NCBI GenBank assembly: GCA_963755755.1 | Contig: CAVWLJ010000010.1 | Location: forward strand, 744,001-808,000 | Length of the DNA: 64,000 bases | Direction: 5' to 3' | Origin: DATKNA01 sp963755755 | GTDB lineage: Bacteria; Actinomycetota; Actinomycetes; Actinomycetales; Kineosporiaceae | Shown here: piece after piece, positions 43,964 to 52,816 of the stretch | Position numbering within the stretch: position 1 is the stretch's first letter | How the letters are laid out: each line of letters starts with the position of its first letter | Notes under the pieces: model-generated | Database searches by the model: none | Told to the model about the DNA's origin: nothing | The model's input: the letters and a program-made list of their open reading frames with translations, nothing else | Position numbers and translations under genes: made by a program

Positions 43964-45091
43964 CCGAGATGTCCCTGCACGACGTCATCCCCGGCTCACC
44001 GCAGGGCCCGCGCCGCCGGTCGCAGCGGGCGGCGGAGAAGCGGCGCAAGAAGCGCCGCCGCCGGACCTGGGTGACCGTTCTCATCGTCGTGGCCGTGCTC
44101 GGGGTCGCCACGACCGGTGCCTGGTTCGCGATCAGGCCGGTGCTCTCGGCGTTCAACCAGCCCGACGACTATCCGGGGCCCGGCTCGAGTGCGGTGACGG
44201 TCCGGATCCCGCCCGGCGCGACCGGCTCCGACATCGCGACGCTTTTGCAGGAGAAGGACGTCGTGAAGACCGCGAAGGCCTATCTCGCGAGCCGCGGCGC
44301 AGATCCCTGCCAGCGCCGGCATCCAGCCCGGGACCTACGCGCTGAAGCTGCACATGACGGGGCAGGGCGCCGTGCAGGCGCTGCTCGACCCGACCGCGCG
44401 GCTGGTCAAGAAGGTGACGATCCCGGAGGGGTCCAGGGTCAGGGACATCCTTCCCAAGATCGCCTCGACCACCGGTCTGAAGCTCGCGGCCCTGCAGGCC
44501 GCGGCGAAGGACACGAAGTCCCTCGACCTGCCGGCGCAGGCGAAGGGGAACCTCGAGGGCTACCTGTTCCCCTCGACCTACGAGGTCGAGCCCGACACGA
44601 CCGCCGAGGACCTGCTGCGGCAGATGGTCGACAACACGCTGGCCCAGCTGGAGAAGGTCGGCGTCGCGGCGAAGGACTACCACCGCGACCTGACGCTGGC
44701 GAGCCTCGTGCAGGCGGAGGGACGCCACCCCGCGGACATGGGCAGGATCGCCCGCGTGCTCACCAACCGGCTGGCGAAGAACCAGCCGCTGCAGCTCGAC
44801 ACGACCGTGCACTATGCGCTCGGCAGGTTCACGGTGGCGACGAGCGTGGCGGACACCCGGGTGAAGTCGCCGTACAACACCTACCTCAGACCGGGCCTGC
44901 CGCCCGGACCGATCGGTTCTCCCGGCCTCGTCGCCCTCAAGGCCGCGCTGAACCCGACGCCCGGGCCGTGGATGTACTTCGTCGCCACGAACCCGAGCAC
45001 GGGCGAGACCAAGTTCGCGGTCACCGAGGCGCAGTTCGAGACGCTCAAGGCCGAGTACAACGCCTGGCAGAAGGCGCACCCGGGTCAGTGA
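43960..45091 (+). CDS. mltG: endolytic murein transglycosylase MltG, one frameshift
   Basis: MltG cleaves nascent glycan strands at the membrane. A basic cytosolic start (RRSQRAAEKRRKKRRRRTWV) precedes one helix (VTVLIVVAVLGVATTGAWFA, about 38-57). A LysM-like part (IPPGATGSDIATLLQEKDVV) and the YceG domain follow: KGNLEGYLFPSTYEVEPDTT, catalytic Glu in LASLVQAEGRHPADMGRIAR, and SPYNTYLRPGLPPGPIGSPG. A shift near 44303 splits the LysM-like part. aroE, which usually follows, is absent; the next gene is on the other strand behind a terminator. Confidence 0.94.
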
Positions 45092-45098
45092 CGGCTGT

Positions 45099-45133
45099 CT
45101 GAGGGCGGGGCCGGGAGGCGGCCCCGCCCTCAG
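45099..45133. terminator. bidirectional hairpin between mltG and azoR
   Basis: A 15-bp perfect stem (45099-45113 with 45119-45133) and a GGAGG loop lie 8 bases past the mltG stop and overlap the azoR stop. It can end both convergent transcripts. Confidence 0.8.
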
Positions 45134-45756
45134 AAGGTCTTGCCGAGGTCACGGGCCCGGGCGATCGCGCCGGCGCGGGCGGTCTCCGCGTCCGCGGTCA
45201 CGAGGTTGGGGCGGAAGTGGACGGCCTCGTGCTCGGTGATGCCCGCCCAGTCGAGCCAGTCGTCGAAGTACGGCGCCTGGAAGTCGGAGCCGAAGCCGGG
45301 CCGGTGCTCGGGGCCGTACACGCCGCTGGTGTAGACGACGACGGCCTTGCGCCCGGTCAGCAGCCCGGTGTAGCCGCGCTCCGCGTCGAAGCCGAAGACC
45401 ATGCCCGGCTGGCTGACGACGTCGATGAACTGCTTGAGGATGTACGGGACGCCCGCGTTCCACATCGGCACGCTGAACAGGTAGGCGTCCGCGGCGGCGA
45501 AGCGACGGAACGCGTGCTCGGCGTCCGCCCAGGCGCGGGCCTGCTCGCCGCGCGGGTCGGCGCCGGCGAAGACCGCCATCTTCGCGTGCGCCGCCGCCGG
45601 GCCGAACTCAGGCAGGGAGCCGTCCCACAGGTCCCAGGTCTCGACGCGGTCGTTCGGGTGGGTCTCCCGGTACGCCTCGAGGAAGGCCTCCGCGATGGCG
45701 AGGGATGCGCTCGCAGCGCCGCGCGGGCTGGCCGAGACGTGCAGCAACGTGGTCAT
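45130..45756 (-). CDS. azoR: FMN-dependent NADH-azoreductase
   Basis: The intact 208-residue flavodoxin-like protein matches AzoR: MTTLLHVSASPRGAASASLA (FMN phosphate loop SPRG..S), VPMWNAGVPYILKQFIDVVS (flavin-contact MWN) and the C-terminal FDDWLDWAGITE. It reduces quinones or azo and nitro compounds with NADH and FMN. ATG 45756 follows GAGGAGC. It is divergent from a TetR gene, with two dyad operators between, so it is probably induced by an electrophile or quinone that binds that repressor. Confidence 0.93.
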   Translation of the reverse strand: MTTLLHVSASPRGAASASLAIAEAFLEAYRETHPNDRVETWDLWDGSLPEFGPAAAHAKMAVFAGADPRGEQARAWADAEHAFRRFAAADAYLFSVPMWNAGVPYILKQFIDVVSQPGMVFGFDAERGYTGLLTGRKAVVVYTSGVYGPEHRPGFGSDFQAPYFDDWLDWAGITEHEAVHFRPNLVTADAETARAGAIARARDLGKTF

Positions 45757-45776
45757 GGGACGCTCCTCGATCTATT

Positions 45777-45790
45777 CGGACTCTGGTCCG
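45777..45790. promoter_or_regulatory. dyad operator 1 for the divergent TetR regulator
   Basis: CGGAC-TCTG-GTCCG is a 14-bp dyad in the azoR-tetR gap, starting 20 bases upstream of the azoR start codon. It shares its arms with the dyad at 45811-45824. Confidence 0.65.
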
Positions 45791-45810
45791 CTTGTGTTCG
45801 TCCATCAGAA

Positions 45811-45824
45811 CGGACTACAGTCCG
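45811..45824. promoter_or_regulatory. dyad operator 2 for the divergent TetR regulator
   Basis: CGGACT-AC-AGTCCG is a perfect 14-bp dyad, centred 34 bases from operator 1, about three helical turns, on the same face of the DNA. It ends 19 bases before the tetR GTG, where binding would repress both genes. Confidence 0.7.
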
Positions 45825-45843
45825 GTTGTCAAGAGGAGGAGCC

Positions 45844-46544
45844 GTGGATTCGATCGAGCTCTCGGTCACGCCCCCGGAACCCCGGGAACGGGCCGACGCG
45901 GCGCGCAACCGGGTGCGCGTGCTCGCCGCCGCGCAGGCGCTCTTCGCCGAGCGCGGCGTCGCGCTCGTGACGATGGACGACGTGGCGGCGCGGGCGGGGG
46001 TGGGCAAGGGGACGCTCTACCGGCGGTTCGGCGACAAGAGCGGGCTGGCCATGGCGTTGCTCGACGAGCGGGAGCGGGACCTCCAGGGCCGCATCCTCAC
46101 CGGCCCCGGGCCGCTCGGCCCCGTGGGCGACGCCGACCCCGCCGAGCGCCTCGCCGCGTTCGCGACGGCCTACCTGGAGTTCCTCGAGGGGACGCTCGAC
46201 CTCGTGCTCCTCAGCCAGACCTCGAGCCCGGGAGCGCGGCACCGCAGCGGTGCGCACGCCTTCTGGCGGACCCACTGCCGCCTGCTCCTGCAGGCCGCGG
46301 ACGCCCCGGACCCGGCGGTGCGGGCCGAGGTGCTGCTCGCGGCGCTCTCCGGTGAGCAGGTGAGGTACTGGCGGGAGTCCGGCGCCGCGACCGCGGAGCT
46401 CGCGGGCGCCCTGGCCCGCCTGGCGGGCTCGCTCTGCCTCCGGCCCTCCGGGCCCCCGGCCGAGCCAACGGACGCCGGGGCCGACGCCGAGGACGCCGGC
46501 CGGGCCCGGCTCTCGATGGTCCGGGGACGATCTCCTCAAGATGA
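45844..46544 (+). CDS. TetR-family transcriptional regulator, end uncertain
   Basis: GTG 45844 follows AAGAGGAGGAG. The N-terminal helix-turn-helix is clear: NRVRVLAAAQALFAERGVAL, VTMDDVAARAGVGKGTLYRR and FGDKSGLAMALLDERERDLQ. The ligand domain reads AFATAYLEFLEGTLDLVLLS and VRAEVLLAALSGEQVRYWRE. The frame does not stop near the expected length of about 200 residues but runs on to 46821, into pilT. A shift after about 46450 is likely, with a stop at 46544 or 46570; the given end is a guess. It probably represses azoR and itself. Confidence 0.85.
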
Positions 46545-46563
46545 CGGGACCTGCGGCCGACGT
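46535..46563 (+). promoter_or_regulatory. sigma-28-like promoter before pilT
   Basis: CTCAAG, 15 bases, then GCCGACGT resembles FliA/WhiG-type promoters (TAAA or CTCA-like, N15, GCCGATAA). It ends 54 bases before the pilT start GTG 46618. Nearly the same layout occurs before pilM and pilA. Confidence 0.5.
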
Positions 46564-46617
46564 CTCCTAGGCGAACACAGGGCCGCCCTTCGGCGCGCCC
46601 GCCGAGGGAGGAGCACC

Positions 46618-48069
46618 GTGGCCGGCAGTGGCGAGCACGAGAGCTGGGAGCGGCCGTACGGCGCCGACCGGCAGGCAGACCCCCTCGACCCGGCCTGGCA
46701 GCCCGGCCCCGACGCATACGGGCAGGGCTACGGGGAGAGCTACGGGCAGCCCTCGGCGGCGGCCCACGAGCAGGGCGGGTACCCGCAGGCCGCGTACGAG
46801 CAGCCCTACCAGCAGCCGTAGGCAGCCTACGGCGAGGCTGCCGGCTACGCGACGAGCGCGGTCCTCCAGCCCGCCGCGTCGCCGCAGCCGGGCGCCGTGC
46901 TGCCGGAGCAGCGGGTCGCGGTCCAGGAGGCGTCGGCCCCCGCCGGTGCCTACGCCCGGGCCACCACCGAGCCGGAGGCGCACGTCGAGGACATCAGCCT
47001 GCACGAACTGCTGCAGGGCATGCTCGACGCCGGGGCGTCCGACCTGCACCTCACCGCCGGCGCGCCGGCCCTGATCCGGGTCCACGGCGACCTCGCACCG
47101 CTGCACGACAGCCCCGCGCTGCCGCCGGACCTCATCCAGCGGCTCATCTACACCGTGCTCACGCAGAAGCAGCGCGAGCGCTTCGAGCAGGAGCTCGAGC
47201 TCGACTTCGCGTACGCGATGCCCGGCGCGGCCCGGTTCCGCGTCAACGTGTACCGGCAGCGCGAGAACCTCGGCGCGGCCTTCCGGCGCATCCCGTACGA
47301 GATCAAGACGCTCGAGGAGCTCGGCGTCCCGCAGTCGGTGAGCACGTTCGCCGGGCTGCCCCGCGGCATGGTGCTCGTGACGGGTCCGACCGGATCGGGC
47401 AAGTCGACCACCCTGGCCTCGCTCATCGACCTCGCGAACCGCACCCGGCGCGACCACATCATGACCGTCGAGGACCCGATCGAGTTCCTGCACCGGCACA
47501 AGTCGTGCATGGTCAACCAGCGCGAGGTCGGGGAGGACACGCACTCGTTCTCCAGCGCCCTCAAGCACGTCCTGCGGCAGGACCCGGACATCATCCTCGT
47601 CGGCGAGATGCGCGACCTCGAGACGATCTCCGTCGCGCTGACCGCGGCGGAGACCGGTCACCTGGTCTTCGCGACCCTGCACACGCAGGACGCGGCGCAG
47701 ACCATCGACCGCGTCATCGACGTCTTCCCGCCGCACCAGCAGCAGCAGGTGCGCGCGCAGCTCGCCGGTGCGCTCCAGGGCGTGGTCTGCCAGACGCTGT
47801 GCCGGATGCCGGACGGCAAGGGCCGGGTGGTCGCGACGGAGGTCATGGTCGCGACGCCGGCCATCCGCAACCTCATCCGCGAGGGCAAGACCCACCAGGT
47901 CTACTCCGCGATGCAGGCCGGCGCGCAGCACGGCATGCACACCCTGGACCAGCACCTCGCGGAGCTCGTCCGGACCGGCCGGATCAGCTACGAGCACGGC
48001 CTCGAGAAGTGCCACCACGTCGAGGACTTCAACCGCCTCGCCGGGCGGTCGACGGCCGGCCGGAACTGA
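46618..48069 (+). CDS. pilT: type IV pilus retraction ATPase PilT, in-frame TAG in N-terminal extension
   Basis: GTG 46618 follows a GGGAGGAG site. A Gln/Tyr/Pro/Gly-rich extension of about 110 residues (GQGYGESYGQPSAAAHEQGG) contains TAG at 46819-46821 in frame. Past it the PilT core is intact: ISLHELLQGMLDAGASDLHL, Walker A VTGPTGSGKSTTLASLIDLA, the Asp box DHIMTVEDPIEFLHRHKSCM, Walker B DPDIILVGEMRDLETISVAL and the His box TGHLVFATLHTQDAAQTIDR. The AIRNLIREGK motif near the end marks PilT rather than PilB. GTG 46897 would give a shorter start if the TAG is real. pilC follows 10 bases later. Confidence 0.94.
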
Positions 48070-48079
48070 GAGGACGCCG

Positions 48080-49303
48080 ATGAGCACCGCCACGAAGACG
48101 TTCGAGTACGCCGTCCGCGACCGCCGGGGCAAGCTCGTCAGCGGCAAGCTCGACGCCCCGAACGAGGCCGCCGTCGTCCAGCGGCTGCGGGGCATGGGCT
48201 TCGCGCCGGTGAGCCTGCGCGAGGCGAACACGGGCATGAACCGCGAGCTCTCGCTGCCGTTCGGCCAGGGCGTGAAGCTCAAGGATCTCGCGATCATGAG
48301 CCGCCAGTTCGCCACGATGATCAACAGCGGCCTGTCGCTGCTGCGCGCGCTGTCGATCCTGGCGGACCAGACCGAGAACAAGACCCTCGCGAAGACGCTG
48401 GGGGAGGTGCGGACGGCGGTCGAGACGGGGCAGTCGCTCTCGGCGGCGCTCGCCAAGCACCCGCGGGTGTTCCCGCCGCTGGTCGTGAACATGGTCCGCG
48501 CCGGCGAGGTCGGCGGCTTCCTCGACCGGGTGATGCTGCAGATCGCGGAGAACTACGAGGCCGAGGTCAAGCTCCGCAGCAAGATCAAGTCGGCGATGAC
48601 GTACCCGGTCGTGGTCTTCGTCATCGCGATCCTCTCGGTGATCGGCATGCTGCTCTTCATCGTCCCGATCTTCGCGAACATGTTCCGCGACCTGGGCGGC
48701 ACGCTGCCGCTGCCGACACAGATCCTCGTCGACCTCTCCGCGGCGCTGCGTTTCACGGCGCCGGCCCTGCTCGTGCTCGTCGTCGTCTTCGGCGTGGTGT
48801 GGCGCCGGGTCCGGCACACCGAGCAGGTCCGGAACGCGCTCGACCCGCTGAAGCTCAAGCTGCCCGTCTTCGGCCCGCTGTTCCAGAAGGTCGCGATCAG
48901 CCGGTTCAGCCGCAACTTCGGGACGATGCTGAGCTCCGGCGTCCCCATCCTGCAGAGCCTGGAGATCGTGGGCGAGACGGCCGGCAACGTCGTCCTGCGC
49001 CGTGCCGCGGCCTCCGTGCAGGAGAGCGTGCGCCGCGGCGAGTCGCTCGCCGGCCCGCTGGCGGAGCATCCGGTGTTCCCGCCGATGGTCGTCCAGATGC
49101 TCGCCGTGGGCGAGGACACCGGCGCGATCGACGACATGCTCCACAAGGTGTCCGACTTCTACGACGCCGAGGTCGAGGCCACCACGGAGGCCCTGACCAG
49201 CCTCATCGAGCCGATCATGATCGCGGTCCTGGGCGCGATCGTCGGCGGCATGATCGTCGCCCTCTACATGCCGATCTTCAGTGTGTTCAACCTCATCAAG
49301 TGA
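48080..49303 (+). CDS. pilC: type IV pilus inner-membrane platform protein PilC
   Basis: This is an intact 407-residue frame. It has an N-terminal beta part (TFEYAVRDRRGKLVSGKLDA), then two copies of the GspF domain: LAIMSRQFATMINSGLSLLR and ISRFSRNFGTMLSSGVPILQ. Membrane helices lie in YPVVVFVIAILSVIGMLLFI, APALLVLVVVFGVVW and PIMIAVLGAIVGGMIVALYM. PilC connects the cytoplasmic ATPases to the growing pilus. ATG 48080 lies 10 bases after pilT with a GAGAGGA site, so both are co-transcribed. Confidence 0.96.
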   Translation: MSTATKTFEYAVRDRRGKLVSGKLDAPNEAAVVQRLRGMGFAPVSLREANTGMNRELSLPFGQGVKLKDLAIMSRQFATMINSGLSLLRALSILADQTENKTLAKTLGEVRTAVETGQSLSAALAKHPRVFPPLVVNMVRAGEVGGFLDRVMLQIAENYEAEVKLRSKIKSAMTYPVVVFVIAILSVIGMLLFIVPIFANMFRDLGGTLPLPTQILVDLSAALRFTAPALLVLVVVFGVVWRRVRHTEQVRNALDPLKLKLPVFGPLFQKVAISRFSRNFGTMLSSGVPILQSLEIVGETAGNVVLRRAAASVQESVRRGESLAGPLAEHPVFPPMVVQMLAVGEDTGAIDDMLHKVSDFYDAEVEATTEALTSLIEPIMIAVLGAIVGGMIVALYMPIFSVFNLIK

Positions 49304-49328
49304 CTCCTGATCTTTCTCGTCGCGGCGT

Positions 49329-49356
49329 CTAAAGAACGCACCGTGACGGTCGATAG
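49329..49356 (+). promoter_or_regulatory. sigma-28-like promoter before pilA
   Basis: TAAA (49330-49333), 15 bases, then GTCGATAG (49349-49356) is close to the FliA/WhiG consensus TAAA-N15-GCCGATAA. It leaves a leader of about 80 bases before the pilin ATG. A separate promoter fits the need for much more pilin than assembly protein. Confidence 0.6.
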
Positions 49357-49440
49357 ACGGAGTGACAACCAGAGCTCGCCGCGGGCCGAGAGCTTAGAGG
49401 CGACTCGCCCGGCGCCCCTTCAAGCCAAGGAGTACCCCTC

Positions 49441-49935
49441 GATGCTCGCTCGTATCCGCACTCGCGCCGACGAGAAGGAGCAGGGCTTCACCCTGATCGA
49501 GCTCCTCGTCGTCATGATCATCATCGGCATCCTCGCCGCCATCGCCGTCCCGGTCTTCCTCAGCCAGCGCGCCAAGGCGCAGGACACGGCTGCCAAGGCC
49601 GACGTCTCGACCATCGGCAAGGAGGTCGCGACCTACTGGATCGACAACACGTCGGCGCCGGCCTCGGTCGTCGTGTCGTCGGGTCGCTACACGATCAACT
49701 ACGGCTCGTCGCAGACCATCGACATCGGCAAGGCCAGCGCCAACGTCCAGCTCGCGGACCTGGCCGGCACCGGCGCCGCGGTCGCGAACGGCACCGCCGT
49801 GACCACGACCTCGTGGACGTCGACCGCCTGGTGCGTCGACGTGATCAACCCGAACGGCTCGACCGAAGAGCTACAAGTATCAGCGCGCAGAACGGTCTGG
49901 AGACCGGCAAGTGCACCTCCGCCACCGCTCCGTGA
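49441..49935 (+). CDS. pilA: type IV major prepilin PilA, 3' frameshift
   Basis: ATG 49441 follows AAGGAG. A 17-residue basic leader (MLARIRTRADEKEQG) ends at the prepilin peptidase site, then FTLIELLVVMIIIGILAAIA with Glu at +5, the classic pilin helix. The mature part has one conserved pair of cysteines, in STAWCVDVINPNG and, after a shift near 49862, in NGLETGKCTSATAP, which probably form the C-terminal disulfide. It stops at TGA 49933-49935. About 164 residues. It is the only pilin seen in the locus. Confidence 0.93.
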   Translation, partial: DARSYPHSRRREGAGLHPDRAPRRHDHHRHPRRHRRPGLPQPARQGAGHGCQGRRLDHRQGGRDLLDRQHVGAGLGRRVVGSLHDQLRLVADHRHRQGQRQRPARGPGRHRRRGRERHRRDHDLVDVDRLVRRRDQPERLDRRATSISAQNGLETGKCTSATAP

Positions 49936-49954
49936 CGGTTCGCTGACCTCATCA

Positions 49955-49990
49955 GGCGCCGCCGTCCTCCGTTCAGGAGGGCGGCGGCGC
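49955..49990 (+). terminator. hairpin after pilA
   Basis: The arms gcgccgccg... and ...cggcggcgc form a GC-rich stem around a short loop, with one small internal mismatch, 20 bases after the pilA stop. TTGTCGTT follows. Confidence 0.65.
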
Positions 49991-50036
49991 TTGTCGTTGC
50001 CTCACTGAGCGGCTGCGGCCCGTTACCGTTCCGGAC

Positions 50037-50894
50037 GTGGTCGTCGCCGTCAGTGCCGTGCTGGGGCTGCTCGTGGGCAGCTTCCTCAACGTCGTCATCG
50101 CGCGGGTGCCGGCCGGCGAGTCCGTCGTCCGCCCCGGCAGCCGGTGCCCGCGCTGCGGCGCGCCGATCGCGGCGCGCGACAACGTCCCGGTCCTCTCGTG
50201 GCTGCTCCTGCGGGGCCGGGCCCGCTGCTGCGGGGCCCCGATCTCCTGGCGCTACCCCGCGGTCGAGCTGGGCACGGCCGCGGCGTTCGCCGTCGTCGCC
50301 GCCTGGGCGACCACGACGTGGACGCCGTCGCTGCTCGGCGAGGACGCCGCCGTGGCGGCGGCCGACAGCCTCGCCCCGCAGGCCTGGCAGGGCTCGCTCT
50401 GGCCGCTGCCCGCGTTCCTCTATCTCGCCGCGGTGAGCATCGCGCTCGCGGTCATCGACCTCGACACGTTCCGGCTGCCGTTCTGGATCGTCGTGCCGTC
50501 CTGGTGGGTCGCCGGCCTGCTGCTCGGCGGCGCTGCGCTGCTGCTCGGCCACCCCGGCGCGATCGTCCGGATGCTGCTCGGCGGCCTCGCCTACTGGGGC
50601 CTGTACCGGCTGCTGCACCTGGTGTACCCGGCGGGCATGGGCTACGGCGACGTCCGGCTGGCCGGGCTCCTCGGCCTCTACCTGGCGTGGATCGACTGGG
50701 GAGCCCTCGTCGTCGGTGCGTTCGCGGGCGTGCTCGTCGGAGGGGTCGGCGGGGTCGCCGTCCTCGTCGCCCGCCGGTCCGGGCTGAAGACCCAGATCCC
50801 GTACGGGCCGTATCTGCTCCTCGGCGCATGGATCGGCGTCTTCTGGGGCCAGCAGCTGATGAGCGCCTACCTGCGCCGCAGCATCGGGGGCTGA
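50037..50894 (+). CDS. pilD: prepilin peptidase PilD
   Basis: PilD cleaves and N-methylates prepilins. The start VVVAVSAVLGLLVGSFLNVV and IARVPAGESVVRPGSRCPRC hold the family opening and the first Cys pair (37, 40). The second pair is unusual: GRARCCGAPISWRYP has adjacent cysteines 64-65 in place of the usual CxxC spacing. Both catalytic aspartates are in place, in LAVIDLDTFRLPFWIV and GMGYGDVRLAGLLGLYLAWI. It has about eight membrane helices and is 285 residues. GTG 50037 was taken as start; the site upstream is weak. Confidence 0.92.
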   Translation: MVVAVSAVLGLLVGSFLNVVIARVPAGESVVRPGSRCPRCGAPIAARDNVPVLSWLLLRGRARCCGAPISWRYPAVELGTAAAFAVVAAWATTTWTPSLLGEDAAVAAADSLAPQAWQGSLWPLPAFLYLAAVSIALAVIDLDTFRLPFWIVVPSWWVAGLLLGGAALLLGHPGAIVRMLLGGLAYWGLYRLLHLVYPAGMGYGDVRLAGLLGLYLAWIDWGALVVGAFAGVLVGGVGGVAVLVARRSGLKTQIPYGPYLLLGAWIGVFWGQQLMSAYLRRSIGG

Positions 50895-50934
50895 CCCGGA
50901 CGGGGGACGCCGGGCGCCGACCGGCCGCCGACGG

Positions 50935-50963
50935 CTCAAGACCCGGCCGGACCGGCCCGATCA
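50935..50963 (+). promoter_or_regulatory. sigma-28-like promoter before pilM
   Basis: CTCAAG, 15 bases, then CCCGATCA. The -35-like hexamer and spacing are identical to those before pilT, and both motifs end 54 bases before the start codon. An 8-bp hairpin (50961-50968 with 50995-51002) lies between motif and ribosome site. Confidence 0.45.
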
Positions 50964-51017
50964 GCCACTTGGACCACCGGACGTCCCTTGTCGGGTGGCT
51001 GAGAGGAGCCCACGAGC

Positions 51018-52070
51018 ATGCCCCGTCGCACGGCCATCGGCCTCGACATCGGGACGTCCGTCGTCCGCGCCGTGGAACTCTCCTACGGCCGGAGCGGGAT
51101 CACCCTCGAACGGTTCGGTCAGCTCGTGCTGCCCCCCGGCGCCGTGCTGGACGGGCAGGTGGTGGACCAGGACGCCGTCGCCGCGTGCGTGCGCAAGCTC
51201 TGGCACGCCACCAACCTGTCGCACAAGGACGTCGTCCTCGGCGTCGCCAACCAGCGCGTCATCGTCCGCCAGCTCGAGCTGCCCTGGCTGCCCAAGGCGG
51301 AGCTGCGCGCGAGCCTGGGCTTCCAGGTGCAGGATCTCCTCCCGCTGCCGGTCGACCAGACCGTCCTCGACTTCTTCCCCCTCGAGGAGATCACCGACCC
51401 CGCCGGCGGCCGCACGCTCAAGGGCCTGCTGGTCGCCGCCGCCCGCGAGACCGTGCTGGCCAACGTCCGCTGCGCCGAGCAGGCGGGGCTGCAGGTCCAG
51501 AGCGTCGACCTGACGCCGTTCGCCGTGCTGCGCGCCCTGGGCCGGCAGACCGGCGCCGAGGTCGAGACCGAGGCCCTCATCGACATCGGCGCCCGGGTGA
51601 CGAACATCGTCGTCCACAGCGGCGGCATGCCGCGGTTCGTCCGCATCCTGCTCGTCGGCGGGCAGGACGTCACCGACGCCGTGTCCGAGCAGCTCGGCGT
51701 CCCCGAGGCGCAGGCGGAGGTCCTCAAGCAGCAGGTGGGCCGCTCCGGCTTCGACGCCGAGCTCTCCGACCTCGCCCGCACCGTCGCCTCGACGTCGCAG
51801 GACTTCGTCACCGAGATCCGCGGCTCCCTGGACTACTACGCGGCGTCCAACCCCGGCGCCTCCGTCGAGCGGATCGTCGTCACCGGCGGCGGCTCCCGCC
51901 TCGAGGGCATCCTCGACCGGCTCGCCGCGGCCACCCGGCTGCCGGTGCTGCCGGGTGACCCGATGGCGCACCTGCGCATCGGGCGGACCGGCCTCGACGA
52001 CGCCCAGCTCTCCTTCGTCACGCCGCTGGCCGCGGTGCCGGTCGGCCTCGCCCTGGGAGCCATCCGATGA
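51018..52070 (+). CDS. pilM: type IV pilus assembly protein PilM
   Basis: PilM is an actin-like ATPase-fold protein that binds the PilN tail in the cytoplasm. The intact 350-residue frame has the phosphate loop GLDIGTSVVRAVEL near the start, LPWLPKAELRASLGFQVQDL, ALIDIGARVTNIVVHSGGMP (second phosphate motif) and VERIVVTGGGSRLEGILDRL (adenosine motif). ATG 51018 follows GAGAGGAG. Its TGA overlaps the pilN ATG (ATGA). It starts the third pil transcription unit. Confidence 0.95.
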   Translation: MPRRTAIGLDIGTSVVRAVELSYGRSGITLERFGQLVLPPGAVLDGQVVDQDAVAACVRKLWHATNLSHKDVVLGVANQRVIVRQLELPWLPKAELRASLGFQVQDLLPLPVDQTVLDFFPLEEITDPAGGRTLKGLLVAAARETVLANVRCAEQAGLQVQSVDLTPFAVLRALGRQTGAEVETEALIDIGARVTNIVVHSGGMPRFVRILLVGGQDVTDAVSEQLGVPEAQAEVLKQQVGRSGFDAELSDLARTVASTSQDFVTEIRGSLDYYAASNPGASVERIVVTGGGSRLEGILDRLAAATRLPVLPGDPMAHLRIGRTGLDDAQLSFVTPLAAVPVGLALGAIR

Positions 52071-52815
52071 CGACCTACCCCGAGGTCACGGCCTCCCCGC
52101 TGCCCGCCCCCGCGCGGAGCCGAGCCGGACGAGCACGCGCGTCGACTGGGCGCCGGTGCCGAAGGTCAACCTCCTGCCGCCGGAGATCGTCGAGGGACGC
52201 CGGCTGAGGAAGGCGAAGCGGCTCCTCGGTGCCATGGTCGTGCTCGTGGCCGCCGGGTGCGCCGGCGGCGTCGTCTGGGCGCAGGGTCAGGTCTCCAGCG
52301 CGCAGGAGGGCGTGGACGTCGCGCAGGCCCGAGCCGCGCAGCTCCAGGCGCAGCAGGCCAAGTACGCCGAGGTGCCGCGGCTCACCGGTCTCATCGACAC
52401 GGCGACCACCGCCCGGCAGACCGCGATGGCCCAGGACGTCCTCTGGTACGGGTTCCTCTCCGACCTGTCGCTGACCACCCCGAAGGGCGTGTCCCTGCTC
52501 ACCCTGCAGGTCGCCCTGAACGACAGCTCGGCGCCCGCCCCGCAGGGCGGCCCCCTGGCGCCCGGCGGCATCGGGCACGTGAGCTTCAGCGGGACGGCCG
52601 AGCACTTCCCGGACGTCGCCAGCTGGATCGACGCCGTCGCCACCCTGCACGGGCTCGACGGGTCGACGCTCCAGACCGCCACCCGCAACGCGGGTGCCGG
52701 CGACGGCTCGTCGGCGGGCGGCGCGACCCCGGCCGGCGGAGCCGTCACCTTCACGTCGAGCGTGCAGGTCACCAGCAAGGCGCTCACGCATCGCTACGAC
52801 CGGAAGGCCGACTGA
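52067..52815 (+). CDS. pilN: type IV pilus assembly protein PilN, one frameshift
   Basis: ATG 52067 opens MTTYPEVTASPLPAPAR; a shift near 52120 leads to WAPVPKVNLLPPEIVEGRRL, which contains the PilN signature VNLLPPEI that binds PilM. One membrane helix (LLGAMVVLVAAGCAGGVVWA) precedes a coiled coil (DVAQARAAQLQAQQAKYAEV) and a periplasm-facing ferredoxin-like domain (SLTTPKGVSLLTLQVALNDS). It ends with VQVTSKALTHRYDRKAD. pilO starts 1 base after the stop. Confidence 0.92.
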
Positions 52816-52816
52816 C

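Noticed and set aside
45844..46821. TetR fused to the PilT extension
   Set aside because: Far too long for TetR; a ribosome site and a start for pilT lie inside, so the stop was lost to a shift.
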